Source: Parapedobacter sp. SGR-10
GTDB taxonomy: Bacteria > Bacteroidota > Bacteroidia > Sphingobacteriales > Sphingobacteriaceae
Direction: 5' to 3'
DNA: 49,799 nucleotides
Assembly (NCBI RefSeq): GCF_011030405.1
Contig: NZ_JAAJTJ010000030.1
Coordinates: forward strand, 1-49,799
In this document: one piece after another, positions 34,434-44,508 of the stretch
Layout: every line of letters starts with the position of its first letter
How positions within the stretch are numbered: position 1 is the stretch's first letter
Notes under the pieces: generated by a model
What the model saw: only the letters and a program-made list of their open reading frames with translations
Databases searched by the model: none
Told to the model about the DNA's origin: nothing
Program-made: the position numbers and the translations under genes

Positions 34434-35837
34434 ATGAAAAACCGAGAAAAGAAATTCCTGCTGTCCATGTTGTTGATCCTGATATCGACTATATGTGTGT
34501 TGGCACAGTCTTCGACGGAGAAGCTGGTGAGATCCGCAGAAGAGCTCCAGGCTGCTTTCGCAAATGCTTCGCCCGGAGATGTTATCGTCATGCAGGACGG
34601 CACGTGGAAAGATATTAATATTCGGGCGAAAGGCAATGGTACAAAAGATAAGCCCATTACCTTAAAGGCGCAAACGTTGGGGAAAGTGATTATCTCTGGA
34701 AATTCTTCTCTTTTATTATCGGGGGAATATTTGATTGTCGATGGCCTGCATTTCAAAGATGGAGGAACAACGTCGGGTTACCTGATCCGTTTTAGGGATG
34801 AGAAACGCCAACCTGCCAACCACAGTCGGATTACCAATATTGTCGTATCCGAATTTAATAGGCCTGCTGATGGCAAATCAGATGTATGGGTCAATCTGTT
34901 CGGTATGTATAATCGGGTAGACCATTGCTTTTTTCACGGCAAGACAAGCCCCGGGCGAATTATGACGATATGGCGGCCTACCGATGCGGAAAACCGCCAT
35001 CAGATTGATCACAATTATTTTAAGGATGTGCCACTGCTCGGGAAGAATGGCGCCGAGGCTATTGGAGTCGGAGCAAGCAACACCTCGCTGTCTGATTCGT
35101 ATACTACGATCGAATATAATCTATTCGAGAATTGCAACGGGGAAGGGGAGTTGCTTTCTATCAAATCCGGTCGGAATATCATACGGTCTAATACCGTCGT
35201 TCGATCGCAAAGTAGCATCAGCCTGCGTCATGGCAATAATAATCTGGTAGAAGGAAATTTTATCTTTGGCGATCGGGTGGCCCGTACAGGGGGAATACGG
35301 CTTACGGGAGAAAATCATGTTATCAAAAATAATTATATCCAGGGATTGAGAGGATCAAGACCTGCCATTGGAATTATTGAGGGGCTGGAGGATTCTCCCC
35401 TGCACGGCTATCTGCAGGCAAAAAATATTACCGTTGCGGGAAATACGATGATAGATAATGAGCTGAATTTAGTCGTTGGAGATTTATATAAACCGGAAAA
35501 GAAGCAGACGATGCCACTCTTAAATTCAAGTATCAAGAACAACGTTATTGTCGGCATTAATGAAATGTATCCGCTCATCAAGGTAATGGATGAGTCTGTG
35601 CATACAACTTATCAAGGAAATATAATTTATAATGGCTTGCTTGTAAAGCAGACCGGCGTGAAATATGAGAATCCCGGATTAATGGTGTCAAATGGGCGCT
35701 ATATCTATCCGGTCGGGAGTTCCCTTAAAGGAAATATCGTCGAGAGTCCGCTAAAAAGAACCGATGTGGGGCCATCCTGGATCAAGGGGAGATGGTCGGA
35801 ATTGGGAATCGAAGATATACCTTATGTGAATCACTAA
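34434..35837 (+). CDS. PL6-family polysaccharide lyase, calcium-ligand type
   Basis: The 467-residue product has a signal peptide ending VLAQ and a complete PL6 lyase domain. The catalytic K244 (SIKSG) and R265 (SLRHGN) are 21 residues apart, and the putative Ca2+ ligands E237 and E239 (NGEGEL) are present. It is very close to the next gene and to the lyase at 1566, sharing FKDVP-x-LG-x-NGAEAIG and SDSYTTIEYN. It ends 12 bp before the lipoprotein PL6 gene, so the two are co-transcribed. The absence of a lipobox suggests a periplasmic or released enzyme that may act after, or apart from, the surface-tethered copy. Confidence 0.91.
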   Translation: MKNREKKFLLSMLLILISTICVLAQSSTEKLVRSAEELQAAFANASPGDVIVMQDGTWKDINIRAKGNGTKDKPITLKAQTLGKVIISGNSSLLLSGEYLIVDGLHFKDGGTTSGYLIRFRDEKRQPANHSRITNIVVSEFNRPADGKSDVWVNLFGMYNRVDHCFFHGKTSPGRIMTIWRPTDAENRHQIDHNYFKDVPLLGKNGAEAIGVGASNTSLSDSYTTIEYNLFENCNGEGELLSIKSGRNIIRSNTVVRSQSSISLRHGNNNLVEGNFIFGDRVARTGGIRLTGENHVIKNNYIQGLRGSRPAIGIIEGLEDSPLHGYLQAKNITVAGNTMIDNELNLVVGDLYKPEKKQTMPLLNSSIKNNVIVGINEMYPLIKVMDESVHTTYQGNIIYNGLLVKQTGVKYENPGLMVSNGRYIYPVGSSLKGNIVESPLKRTDVGPSWIKGRWSELGIEDIPYVNH

Positions 35838-35849
35838 CTCGCTTATATT

Positions 35850-37298
35850 ATGAGATACCTGTTTCAATTCATTTTTATTTTTTACCTGGGTCTCCTGAGT
35901 AATCTTTACTCTTGCTCGAAAGACAAGGTGACACCACCGGACAAAGAGCAAGTGCTTCCAGAAAAAGAAAAAGAAGACCCGCCGCTCCCTGATGTTCCGG
36001 ACGAACCAGAGGGGCTGCTCGTCAGTACGGAAGAGGAGTTGAAGACCGCAATTGCACAGGCTGCACCCGGAGATCTTATCCTTATGCAGGACGGAAACTG
36101 GAAGGACCTTAACATTATTTTTAAGGGAACAGGTACGCCAGAAAAGCCAATTACCTTGCGGGCGCAGACGGGAGGTCAGGTAGTTCTGTCCGGAAACTCC
36201 TCGCTGCGCATGTCGGGCGAATACCTGGTTGTTGACGGTCTGCATTTCAAAGATGGGGAGACGTCCCTTGGTTACCTGATCCAATTCAGGGATGAGAAGC
36301 ACCAGCACGCCCACCATAGCCGAATTACAAATATTGTCGTATCCGAGTTTAACCGAACTGTAGATGACGGTTCGGATGTATGGGTCAATCTGTTCGGTAC
36401 CCATAATCGCGTGGATCACTGCTATTTCCATGGAAAGAGAAGTTCGGGTCGGATTATGACGGTTTGGCGCTCAACGGATGCGGCTGATTATCATCAGATC
36501 GATCACAACCATTTTAAGGATGTTCCTGTGCTGGGACAAAATGGTGCCGAAGCTATTGGTATCGGTGCGAGCAACACCTCCCTGTCTGACTCATATACGA
36601 CGATCGAATACAATATATTCGAAAATTGCAACGGTGAAGGAGAACTGCTTTCTATCAAATCCGGACAGAATACGATACGTTATAATACCGTGATTGAATC
36701 TCAAGGTAGTATCAGTCTGCGGCACGGTAATAATAACCGGGTCGAAGGAAATTTCATCCTCGGCGGACAAGTGAGGCTCACGGGAGGTATCCGTATCATG
36801 GGAGAGGGACATATCATTAAGAATAATTATATTCAAGGTTTGCGGGGCACAAGAGCGGCCCTTTCATTGATCGAAGGGTTAGAAGATTCGCCACTGCATG
36901 GTTATTTGCAGATAAAAAATGTGTTGATAGCGGGAAATACATTAGTAGATAATGAGGTAAATATGGTTATCGGCGACCTTTACAATGTCACATCGGGACA
37001 AATTATGCCGGTTATATACTCCCTGATGAAAAATAATGTAATAGTAGGCATGAATACGATGTCTAATCTGATTCGGGTGCTGGATGAATCCACTGACATG
37101 GCTTACGAAGACAATGTAGTTCATCACGGTGTTTTGAATATTACGGACAAACCGGGAATACGTGTCGAAGACCCCCATTTGCAGATTGGGGCGGATGGGC
37201 TGTACCATTATGAGGAGGATAGTCCGTTCAAAGAAAATATTGTCGGACAACCATTAGATAGGAGTGAAGTAGGGCCAGATTGGATGAGCATACCCTAA
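35850..37298 (+). CDS. PL6-family polysaccharide lyase, surface lipoprotein form
   Basis: The 482-residue product differs from its neighbours by a lipobox (LYSC, Cys22) followed by a Pro/Glu/Asp-rich linker of about 30 residues, so it is probably tethered to the outer membrane. The lyase domain has the catalytic pair K270 and R291, 21 residues apart, with RHGN intact, and the Ca2+-ligand pair E263 and E265. Placed on the surface it could make the first cuts in the polymer, with fragments taken up by SusCD. It is the last gene of its unit and is followed at once by a good terminator. Confidence 0.91.
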   Translation: MRYLFQFIFIFYLGLLSNLYSCSKDKVTPPDKEQVLPEKEKEDPPLPDVPDEPEGLLVSTEEELKTAIAQAAPGDLILMQDGNWKDLNIIFKGTGTPEKPITLRAQTGGQVVLSGNSSLRMSGEYLVVDGLHFKDGETSLGYLIQFRDEKHQHAHHSRITNIVVSEFNRTVDDGSDVWVNLFGTHNRVDHCYFHGKRSSGRIMTVWRSTDAADYHQIDHNHFKDVPVLGQNGAEAIGIGASNTSLSDSYTTIEYNIFENCNGEGELLSIKSGQNTIRYNTVIESQGSISLRHGNNNRVEGNFILGGQVRLTGGIRIMGEGHIIKNNYIQGLRGTRAALSLIEGLEDSPLHGYLQIKNVLIAGNTLVDNEVNMVIGDLYNVTSGQIMPVIYSLMKNNVIVGMNTMSNLIRVLDESTDMAYEDNVVHHGVLNITDKPGIRVEDPHLQIGADGLYHYEEDSPFKENIVGQPLDRSEVGPDWMSIP

Positions 37299-37299
37299 C

Positions 37300-37322
37300 A
37301 AAAGGGCCGAAAGGCTTTTTTT
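37300..37322 (+). terminator. Rho-independent terminator
   Basis: AAAAGGGCC, a GAAA loop, GGC and seven T residues form a compact hairpin (two G-U pairs) with a U-run. It begins 2 bases after the PL6 stop and separates that operon from pyruvate carboxylase. Confidence 0.8.
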
Positions 37323-37330
37323 GAAACTTA

Positions 37331-37350
37331 TTTCGTTAACGTTAACGAAA
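37331..37350. promoter_or_regulatory. Perfect 20-bp operator-like palindrome before pyruvate carboxylase
   Basis: TTTCGTTAACGTTAACGAAA reads identically on both strands. It is the best example of the motif in the window and lies 66 bases before the pyruvate carboxylase start, 8 bases after the terminator. Confidence 0.75.
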
Positions 37351-37416
37351 TGAAGAATACGTGTAAAGATGACGACGCGAAAACCCGTAATTAATGATAA
37401 AAAAGGAGGAAATTTT

Positions 37417-40400
37417 ATGAATATTAAAAAAGTGCTTATTGCCAACCGGAGCGAGATCGCTATTCGAATTAGCCGGGCCTGCAATGAATTGGGGATAGGG
37501 ACAGTCGCGGTATATACCTTTGAAGACCGTTATTCGCTGCATCGTTATAAAGCAGACGAAGCATATCAGATTGGTAGGGATGAAGAACCGCTCAAACCCT
37601 ATTTGGATATCGAAGCGATCATCGAAATAGCGAAGCAGAGTGGGGCGGATGCTATCCATCCCGGCTATGGTTTTTTGTCGGAGAATGCCGATTTAGCCCG
37701 TCGTTGTGCAGAGGAAAATATGACCTTCATTGGCCCTTCGCCCGAAGTGATGGAGCGGTTGGGCGACAAAGTGAGCGCAAAATTGGTCGCGCAAAAGGCG
37801 AATGTACCTATTATTGAAAGTAGCAAAAAAAACCTTGATATGGTCAGCGTGGCGTTATCAGAAGCCGAGCGGATCGGCTATCCCGTCATGCTGAAAGCTG
37901 CAGCAGGTGGTGGAGGACGTGGCATGCGGGTAGTACGCAGCGAAGGAGAACTCGAAGTCGCCTATAACAGCGCGCGCAGCGAGGCATTCAATGCTTTTGG
38001 AAATAATACGGTGTTCTTAGAAAAATATATTGAAAACCCGCGTCACATCGAAGTGCAGGTCGTCGGGGATCATTACGGCAATGTCGTGCATCTTTATGAA
38101 CGGGATTGTTCTGTGCAACGCCGTTTTCAAAAGGTGGTGGAGGTAGCGCCGTCAATAAATCTGTCTAAAGAAAGCAGGGATCGGTTGTATCGATACGCTA
38201 CCTCCATTGCGACGGAGGCTGGATATGACAATGTGGGCACGGTTGAATTTTTGGTAGATTCTGGAGGAGACGTTTATTTTATCGAAGTGAACCCTCGCAT
38301 TCAAGTCGAACACACGGTTACGGAGATCGTTACCGGGGTTGATCTGATCAAGACACAGTTGTATATCGCTTCGGGATATGCCCTGGGAGATCCCATCGTA
38401 GGCTTAGGCGATCAGGAATCTGTCTTGCTGAAAGGATATGCTATACAATGTCGGATTACAACAGAGGATCCTGCGGATGGTTTTAAGCCGGATTACGGCA
38501 CGCTTATTACTTACCGGAATGCTGCTGGCTTCGGTGTGCGGCTGGATGAGGGCAGCGCCTATCCTGGCATGAAGATCAGTCCGTTCTTTGATTCGATGCT
38601 TGCTAAAGTGAGTACATATGGCAATACACTGGAAGAGGCGGCTAGGCGTATGGATAGAGCGTTGAGAGAGTTTCGTATCCGTGGTGTAAAAAACAACATC
38701 GGATTTTTGGAAAATCTTATCATGCATCCGATCTTCCTCACCGGAAAGGCTACGGTAGGTTTCATTGCCGATCATCCTGAACTTTTTCAGACGGTGAAAA
38801 AGCAGGACCGTGGCACGAAGCTATTGACATTCTTGGGCAACGTCTCGGTCAACGGAAACCCGGATGTGAAGGGAGCGGCCCCACTTCTATCTTCTGCACC
38901 AGCGGTTCCACCGGCTTTCAACAGTCGCGGACCTTATGCAGAAGGGACGAAAGATCGGCTTGCTCGGCTCGGACCGGAAGGCTTCTGCAAATGGTTAGCT
39001 GAGGAAAAGCGTATACAGTATACCGATACGACTTTACGAGATGCACATCAGTCTTTGTTGGCGACGCGGGTACGCACATATGACATGTTGAAAGTAGCTG
39101 AAGGCTTTGCCAGGTCACATCCACAAATGTTTAGTATGGAAGTCTGGGGCGGTGCTACATTCGACGTGTGTCTTCGCTTCCAACATGAGGATCCTTGGCA
39201 AAGACTGGCAAAACTACGCCAGGCGATACCGAATATTCTATTACAGATGTTGATACGGGGCTGCAATGGTGTGGGGTATTCCGCTTATCCGGACAATCTG
39301 ATCGAAGCATTTGTCGAGAAGAGCTGGGAGACGGGCGTGGATCTGTTTCGTATTTTTGATTCGCTCAATTGGATGGAAAATATCGCCCCCTGTATCGAGA
39401 TGGTACGAAAACGTACCGCAGGGCTTGCCGAAGGAACGCTGTGCTACACAGGGGACATCCTCGATCCGAAGCGGACCAAGTATGATCTTAATTATTACCT
39501 GCGTATGGCCAAGGATCTGGAAAATGCGGGTGCACATATCTTGGGGATAAAAGATATGTCTGGTCTGCTGAAACCCTATGCCGCCGAAGAACTTATCAAC
39601 GGATTAAAAGCGACAGTGAATATTCCGATCCACCTACATACCCACGATACCTCGTCCTTGCAAACAGCGACTTATCTCAAAGCCATAGAAGCAGGAGTCG
39701 ATGTAGTGGACTGTGCACTGGGGTCGATGTCGGGACTTACTTCGCAACCCAATTTCAACGCCATATTAGAGATGATGCGTTTTCACGAACGGGAGAACCC
39801 ATTCGATACAGATAGTCTTCGTGCATACAGCGATTATTGGGAGACCGTCCGCACATATTACGCACCTTTTGAATCGGGTATCGTCGCAAGTTCTGCCGAG
39901 GTATTTTGGCATGAGATCCCTGGAGGACAATATTCCAATTTGAAACAACAGGCAGCGGCATTAGGATTGGAGGGCCGTATTGACGAGATAAAAGAGAGTT
40001 ATGCTGCTGCCAACAGATTGTTCGGGGATATTGTGAAAGTAACGCCTAGCTCAAAAGTGGTGGGCGATATGGCACAGTATATGGTCTCTAATCAATTGAA
40101 CGAACAAGATGTGCTGTCGAGGGGAGAGACATTACCTTTTCCCGATTCGGTAGTGTCCTTTTTTCGTGGTGATATAGGTCAACCGGAAGGGGGATTTCCG
40201 GCAAAGTTGCAACATATGGTGCTAAAAGGACAGCCGGCCTATACCGATCGTCCCAATACACATTTACCACCCTTGGATCTAGCAGCCGATTTTAAATCAT
40301 TTCTGGCACAATACGGACAAGATCTGGTCTTTACCGATTACTTGAGCTACAAGTTTTATCCTAAAGTATTTGTCGAATATCTACAAGCTTACCGCAAGTA

Positions 40401-40857
40401 TGGTGATGTGTCGGTGGTGCCCACGCCCTATTTTCTGTATGGGATGAAACCCGGGGAAGAGACCACTATTGAACTGACCAAGGGAAAAACGTTATTGGTA
40501 AAGCTAGTGTCCATTGGGCCACCGGACGGAGAGGGCTGTCGAACCGTATTTTTCAAATTGAACGGCCAGACACGTAACTTGGAAATAAGGGATGTCCATT
40601 CTAATGTAGAGAAAAAGGAAAACCGGAAAATAGACAGCGCTAACTCCATGCAGATAGGATCCCCCTTGCAAGGTATGCTATGTGAAATGTGTGTGTCAGT
40701 AGGGGATGCGGTGTCTCTCAATCAACCACTATTTGTGATCGAGGCGATGAAAATGGAATCTACGATCACCTCGCCAGTGGAGGGGATTGTTGGACATATC
40801 GAGCTTCCGGTAGGTACGCTCGTTAAAACCGAAGATCTCATTGTAGAAATAGAATAA
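37417..40857 (+). CDS. pyc: Pyruvate carboxylase
   Basis: This 1146-residue cytoplasmic biotin enzyme makes oxaloacetate from pyruvate, bicarbonate and ATP, refilling the TCA cycle. The full single-chain layout is present: a biotin carboxylase domain starting IKKVLIANRSEIAIR with the Gly-rich ATP-grasp loop AAAGGGGRGMR and the EVNPRIQVEHTVTE motif; a carboxyltransferase barrel with YTDTTLRDAHQSLLATR and HTHDTS; and a C-terminal biotinyl domain with Lys1112 in EAMKMES. Length matches the usual 1140-1180. AAAGGAGGA at 37402-37410 lies 6 bases before the ATG at 37417, an unusually strong ribosome site for this group, and settles the start. Its own operator-like palindrome suggests it is controlled with the surrounding polysaccharide genes, which is unusual for a central-metabolism enzyme. 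Confidence 0.97.
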   Translation: MNIKKVLIANRSEIAIRISRACNELGIGTVAVYTFEDRYSLHRYKADEAYQIGRDEEPLKPYLDIEAIIEIAKQSGADAIHPGYGFLSENADLARRCAEENMTFIGPSPEVMERLGDKVSAKLVAQKANVPIIESSKKNLDMVSVALSEAERIGYPVMLKAAAGGGGRGMRVVRSEGELEVAYNSARSEAFNAFGNNTVFLEKYIENPRHIEVQVVGDHYGNVVHLYERDCSVQRRFQKVVEVAPSINLSKESRDRLYRYATSIATEAGYDNVGTVEFLVDSGGDVYFIEVNPRIQVEHTVTEIVTGVDLIKTQLYIASGYALGDPIVGLGDQESVLLKGYAIQCRITTEDPADGFKPDYGTLITYRNAAGFGVRLDEGSAYPGMKISPFFDSMLAKVSTYGNTLEEAARRMDRALREFRIRGVKNNIGFLENLIMHPIFLTGKATVGFIADHPELFQTVKKQDRGTKLLTFLGNVSVNGNPDVKGAAPLLSSAPAVPPAFNSRGPYAEGTKDRLARLGPEGFCKWLAEEKRIQYTDTTLRDAHQSLLATRVRTYDMLKVAEGFARSHPQMFSMEVWGGATFDVCLRFQHEDPWQRLAKLRQAIPNILLQMLIRGCNGVGYSAYPDNLIEAFVEKSWETGVDLFRIFDSLNWMENIAPCIEMVRKRTAGLAEGTLCYTGDILDPKRTKYDLNYYLRMAKDLENAGAHILGIKDMSGLLKPYAAEELINGLKATVNIPIHLHTHDTSSLQTATYLKAIEAGVDVVDCALGSMSGLTSQPNFNAILEMMRFHERENPFDTDSLRAYSDYWETVRTYYAPFESGIVASSAEVFWHEIPGGQYSNLKQQAAALGLEGRIDEIKESYAAANRLFGDIVKVTPSSKVVGDMAQYMVSNQLNEQDVLSRGETLPFPDSVVSFFRGDIGQPEGGFPAKLQHMVLKGQPAYTDRPNTHLPPLDLAADFKSFLAQYGQDLVFTDYLSYKFYPKVFVEYLQAYRKYGDVSVVPTPYFLYGMKPGEETTIELTKGKTLLVKLVSIGPPDGEGCRTVFFKLNGQTRNLEIRDVHSNVEKKENRKIDSANSMQIGSPLQGMLCEMCVSVGDAVSLNQPLFVIEAMKMESTITSPVEGIVGHIELPVGTLVKTEDLIVEIE

Positions 40858-41002
40858 TAAGACACAAAAAATGGATAGCATCAGTTTCAAACAACTTTTA
40901 GGGCATATTAGAAGAAACGTGCTCTCTCTGTTCGAATCTGGGGTCAATATTTATTTTAGTTTAATTTGGAAATTAAAAAATATTTTGCTTACTTCAAATA
41001 TC

Positions 41003-41014
41003 GTTAACGTTTAC
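41003..41014. promoter_or_regulatory. LacI-type operator-like palindrome (distal site)
   Basis: GTTAACGTTTAC, flanked by ATC on the left and GGT on the right. It lies 160 bases before SusC3 and 90 bp centre-to-centre from the next site, an arrangement like that at 3427/3528. Confidence 0.6.
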
Positions 41015-41092
41015 GGTTGTTCTTGTAGCTGTTCTTTTTATTGAAAAATAACAATTACAAAAAATAATAAGGTGTAAGAGTATAGGGGCTCT

Positions 41093-41104
41093 GTTAACGT
41101 TACC
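41093..41104. promoter_or_regulatory. LacI-type operator-like palindrome (proximal site)
   Basis: GTTAACGTTACC, 70 bases before the SusC3 start. The half-sites differ at one base. Confidence 0.6.
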
Positions 41105-41174
41105 ACAAGCTCCAAAGGGTGTTAAAACAAACATTCCCCTTTGCGCTAAAAACCTTAAATTTTGGTATCATATT

Positions 41175-44100
41175 ATGAATCTAAAACTTATGTCCAAACT
41201 TTTTAAATGTATGGTGTTTTGCATAGAATCAAAGCACTACATATCTCATGGTTTCGTTAAGCATCGAGTAGCGTTGCCCTTAGTCGTTGTATTTTTGATA
41301 GCTGGAGCATTGCAGGCTAATGCTGTATCCGCTGTGGACCTAAAAAGCTCCGCTGCGGAGAGGTTTTCAGGCGCCAAAGCCCAGACGATTAATATATCCG
41401 GCAAAGTCACGAATGAGAAGGGCGAACCTTTGGTAGGCGCTTTCGTTCATGTCCAGAACGAAAACCGTAGAGCGTTGACCGACGCAAACGGTAATTACAA
41501 GATCAGCGTGGCTGGAGAGAATTCTGTCTTGGCATTCTCCTATGTGGGGTTTGATATTTTGGAAATCAAGGTCGGTGACCGCAGAACTATAGATGCGAAA
41601 TTAACGACGCGTAATCTTCATATGGAAGAAGTTGTTGTGATCGGATATGGAACGGAAACAAGGCAGGATTTGACAGGTTCCATCGGTACGGTGGATATGG
41701 ATAATTTAATGAAGGCTCCTGTGGGTTCCTTTGATGAAGCATTGGCGGGCCGGATAGCAGGTGTTCAGGTTTCTTCATCAGATGGACAGCCCGGGGTAGG
41801 GATGGATATTACCATCCGTGGTCCAGGGTCGCTCACCCAGAGCACCGCTCCCTTATATGTCATTGATGGTTTCCCTGTAGAAGATTCGGATAATGCTGCG
41901 ATCAACCCAGAAGAGATTGAATCGATCAATGTGCTAAAAGATGCTTCGGCTACAGCTATTTATGGCTCCCGAGGTGCAAATGGTGTAATTATCATTGAGA
42001 CCAAAAAAGGAAAGGAAGGAAAGCCGGTGATTACATTTAACAGCTCTTTGGGGTATCAACAAACGCAGAAGAGAATGGAGATGATGTCGACTTACGAATT
42101 TGTGAAATATCAATTGGAAATAAGTAAGCTACAATCAAATTTTGTTGCAGGTAGCTTATACACTCCCGCCGAATTACCTACCACCCATGCATCATACGAT
42201 CCTGAAGGTAGGACGCTGGAAGATTATCGAACTATCACGGGTACGGATTGGCAGGACTTGATTTTCAGGAATTCACCGGTTCATATAAGCAATTTGGCTA
42301 TCCGGGGAGGTAATGAGACGACAAAGTACGCAGTGTCGGGTTCTTTCTTTGACCAAGAGGGTATTATATTGAATACGGGAGCACGACGGTATCAGGGGAG
42401 AGCGACCATTGATCAGACGATAAGCGATAAGTTAAAGATGGGGCTTACCGCAAATTATAGCCAAAATTTAAGGCATGGGCAAGTTGTCAATGATGCCGGT
42501 AATAGTTTTACGGCCTATGTATTGTATCGGGCTTGGGCGTACCGACCTGTTTCAGGCAACCCCGACGTAGATCTCACGGAGTACGATGATGATCCGGACA
42601 ATACGAATGCATCGGACATTCGGATCAACCCATTGGTGTCCAGTGAGAATGAATACAGAAAGAGCAACAGCACCAACTTTAGCTCCAACGCTTATGTGGA
42701 ATATGCGATTTTAAAAAATCTAAAACTGCGGTCAAGGGTTGCCGTGCGTAACACGAAAAACCGCCTTGACCTGTTTTATAATTCCAATACGCCGAGAGGT
42801 AGTTTGCTAAATAGGTCAAATAATCAAGGGGTAAACGGTTCGTTTCGGTATACGGAGAATAAAGGTTGGTCGAATGAAAATTTCCTGACCTATAACAACA
42901 CGTATAACCGTTATCACCGGCTGACGCTGATGGGCGGTTTCTCGTATCAAGAAAATAAAAGTGAGCTTTTTGGCTTCGCTACGCAGAGAGTGCCTAATGA
43001 AGAGCTGGCTATATACGGACTGGGTGCGGGTCAGCCTTACTCTACAGAGACCGGTGGGGGTGAGTATGCTTTAATGTCTTTTTTTGGTCGGGCAAATTAT
43101 AACTTCAAGTCCAAATACCTGCTCACCGCGACGATGCGTGCCGATGGCTCATCGAAGTTTATTAAAGGAAATCAATGGGGCTACTTTCCTTCAGCGGCTT
43201 TTGCCTGGAATATGGATAAGGAGAAATTCATGAAGGCGATAGCAGCCGTTTCTTCCTCGAAGCTCAGGATGAGTTATGGGCTTACAGGAAATAACCGGAT
43301 CAGCAACAATGGTTATATGCCCAATTACGGGATGCCTTTAGCGTATTCCTATTCTTTCAATAATGGTACCCCTACACAGGGGATCGTCATCGAGCGTATG
43401 GCGAATCGAGACCTGACATGGGAAACTACAGAACAGTTGGACATCGGTTATGACCTGGGCTTGTATAAAAACAGAATTGGTCTTACCGTCGACTTTTATA
43501 ATAAGATTACGCGAGACCTTCTTTTAGATGCAGATATGCCGATTAGCTCAGGGTTCCCAAGTGTATATAAAAATGTCGGTACACTTCAAAACAGGGGGTG
43601 GGAATTTACGTTGAATACCGTGAACATCCAATCGGAGTCGTTTACCTGGGAATCCAATTTTAATATCAGCTTCAATAAAAACAAAGTACTGAAGTTAGCC
43701 GATAATCAGAATAGCTTGTATAAAACGATGCGAGTTGGATCAAGTATTCCAACCCTGTATGCCTCCAGAGTCGGTTATCCTGCCGGATTATTTTACGGTT
43801 ATATTTTTGATGGCATCTATCAGTATGATGATTTTGATAGCCCGTCTCCGGGAGCGTATATTTTGAAAAAAGGCCTGCCGGACAACGGGAGTACGGATGG
43901 CGTTCAACCGGGCGACATCAAGTATAAAGATCTGAATGGAGATGGTACCATTAATGATCACGATATGACGATTATCGGTAATGGACTGCCTACCCATATG
44001 GGAGGTTTCTCGAATAATTTTTCGTACAAGGGTCTTAGTCTAAACGTGCTTTTGCAATGGTCTTATGGCAACCAGATTTACAATGCGAACCGACTGATAT

Positions 44101-44489
44101 TTGAGGGGAATTATATCAATATGTTCGGTGTCAATCAATATGCCAGTTTTGCGGATAGATGGACACCCGAAAATCCCTCAAATACACTTTTTAAAGTGGG
44201 TGGGCAGGGGCCTGCCGGATTGCAATCAACACGGGTGCTGGAAGATGGTTCGTACCTACGCCTTAAAACGGTTTCATTGGCCTATTCCTTTCCGAAGAGG
44301 CTCATTCAGCCGCTTGCTTTGACTGCTCTTGATCTTCGTGTTTCCGCACAGAATCTGCTGACTTTTACGAACTATTCGGGGATGGATCCCGAAGTGTCGG
44401 TCCGTAATTCGGTCTTAACGCCTGGCTTTGATTATTCAGCTTATCCGCAGGCTCGTACAATTACATTTGGTATAAATGCAACATTTTAG
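41175..44489 (+). CDS. SusC-like TonB-dependent transporter (SusC3)
   Basis: The 1104-residue outer-membrane protein has a long N-terminal leader before a hydrophobic signal segment (about 31-50), a carboxypeptidase-regulatory-like domain (about 72-145), the VVVIGYGT segment, a plug with [12 protein letters not shown] and [18 protein letters not shown], and a barrel ending [16 protein letters not shown]. It should pair with SusD2 for oligosaccharide import. It is strongly similar to SusC2, most of all in the plug, but differs in extracellular loop regions, so the two systems may import related products of different length or decoration. It opens the second locus behind two operator-like sites. 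Confidence 0.93.
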   Translation: MNLKLMSKLFKCMVFCIESKHYISHGFVKHRVALPLVVVFLIAGALQANAVSAVDLKSSAAERFSGAKAQTINISGKVTNEKGEPLVGAFVHVQNENRRALTDANGNYKISVAGENSVLAFSYVGFDILEIKVGDRRTIDAKLTTRNLHMEEVVVIGYGTETRQDLTGSIGTVDMDNLMKAPVGSFDEALAGRIAGVQVSSSDGQPGVGMDITIRGPGSLTQSTAPLYVIDGFPVEDSDNAAINPEEIESINVLKDASATAIYGSRGANGVIIIETKKGKEGKPVITFNSSLGYQQTQKRMEMMSTYEFVKYQLEISKLQSNFVAGSLYTPAELPTTHASYDPEGRTLEDYRTITGTDWQDLIFRNSPVHISNLAIRGGNETTKYAVSGSFFDQEGIILNTGARRYQGRATIDQTISDKLKMGLTANYSQNLRHGQVVNDAGNSFTAYVLYRAWAYRPVSGNPDVDLTEYDDDPDNTNASDIRINPLVSSENEYRKSNSTNFSSNAYVEYAILKNLKLRSRVAVRNTKNRLDLFYNSNTPRGSLLNRSNNQGVNGSFRYTENKGWSNENFLTYNNTYNRYHRLTLMGGFSYQENKSELFGFATQRVPNEELAIYGLGAGQPYSTETGGGEYALMSFFGRANYNFKSKYLLTATMRADGSSKFIKGNQWGYFPSAAFAWNMDKEKFMKAIAAVSSSKLRMSYGLTGNNRISNNGYMPNYGMPLAYSYSFNNGTPTQGIVIERMANRDLTWETTEQLDIGYDLGLYKNRIGLTVDFYNKITRDLLLDADMPISSGFPSVYKNVGTLQNRGWEFTLNTVNIQSESFTWESNFNISFNKNKVLKLADNQNSLYKTMRVGSSIPTLYASRVGYPAGLFYGYIFDGIYQYDDFDSPSPGAYILKKGLPDNGSTDGVQPGDIKYKDLNGDGTINDHDMTIIGNGLPTHMGGFSNNFSYKGLSLNVLLQWSYGNQIYNANRLIFEGNYINMFGVNQYASFADRWTPENPSNTLFKVGGQGPAGLQSTRVLEDGSYLRLKTVSLAYSFPKRLIQPLALTALDLRVSAQNLLTFTNYSGMDPEVSVRNSVLTPGFDYSAYPQARTITFGINATF

Positions 44490-44508
44490 TATTGATTTAA
44501 AGAGGATT

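Larger units (their letters stand above)
40858..41174. other. Leader region of the second SusCD locus
   Basis: This 317-bp gap has two operator-like palindromes (41003 and 41093) and AT-rich sequence. A 57-codon frame at 40871-41044 overlaps the first palindrome and shows no protein-like features. No hairpin terminator for pyruvate carboxylase was found. Confidence 0.5.

Noticed and set aside
35751..36431. Antisense frame of 226 codons
   Set aside because: It spans the ends of two well-supported PL6 genes on the plus strand.
40871..41044. Open frame of 57 codons after pyruvate carboxylase
   Set aside because: It overlaps an operator-like palindrome and ends in a low-complexity Cys/Ser tail; no supporting feature.
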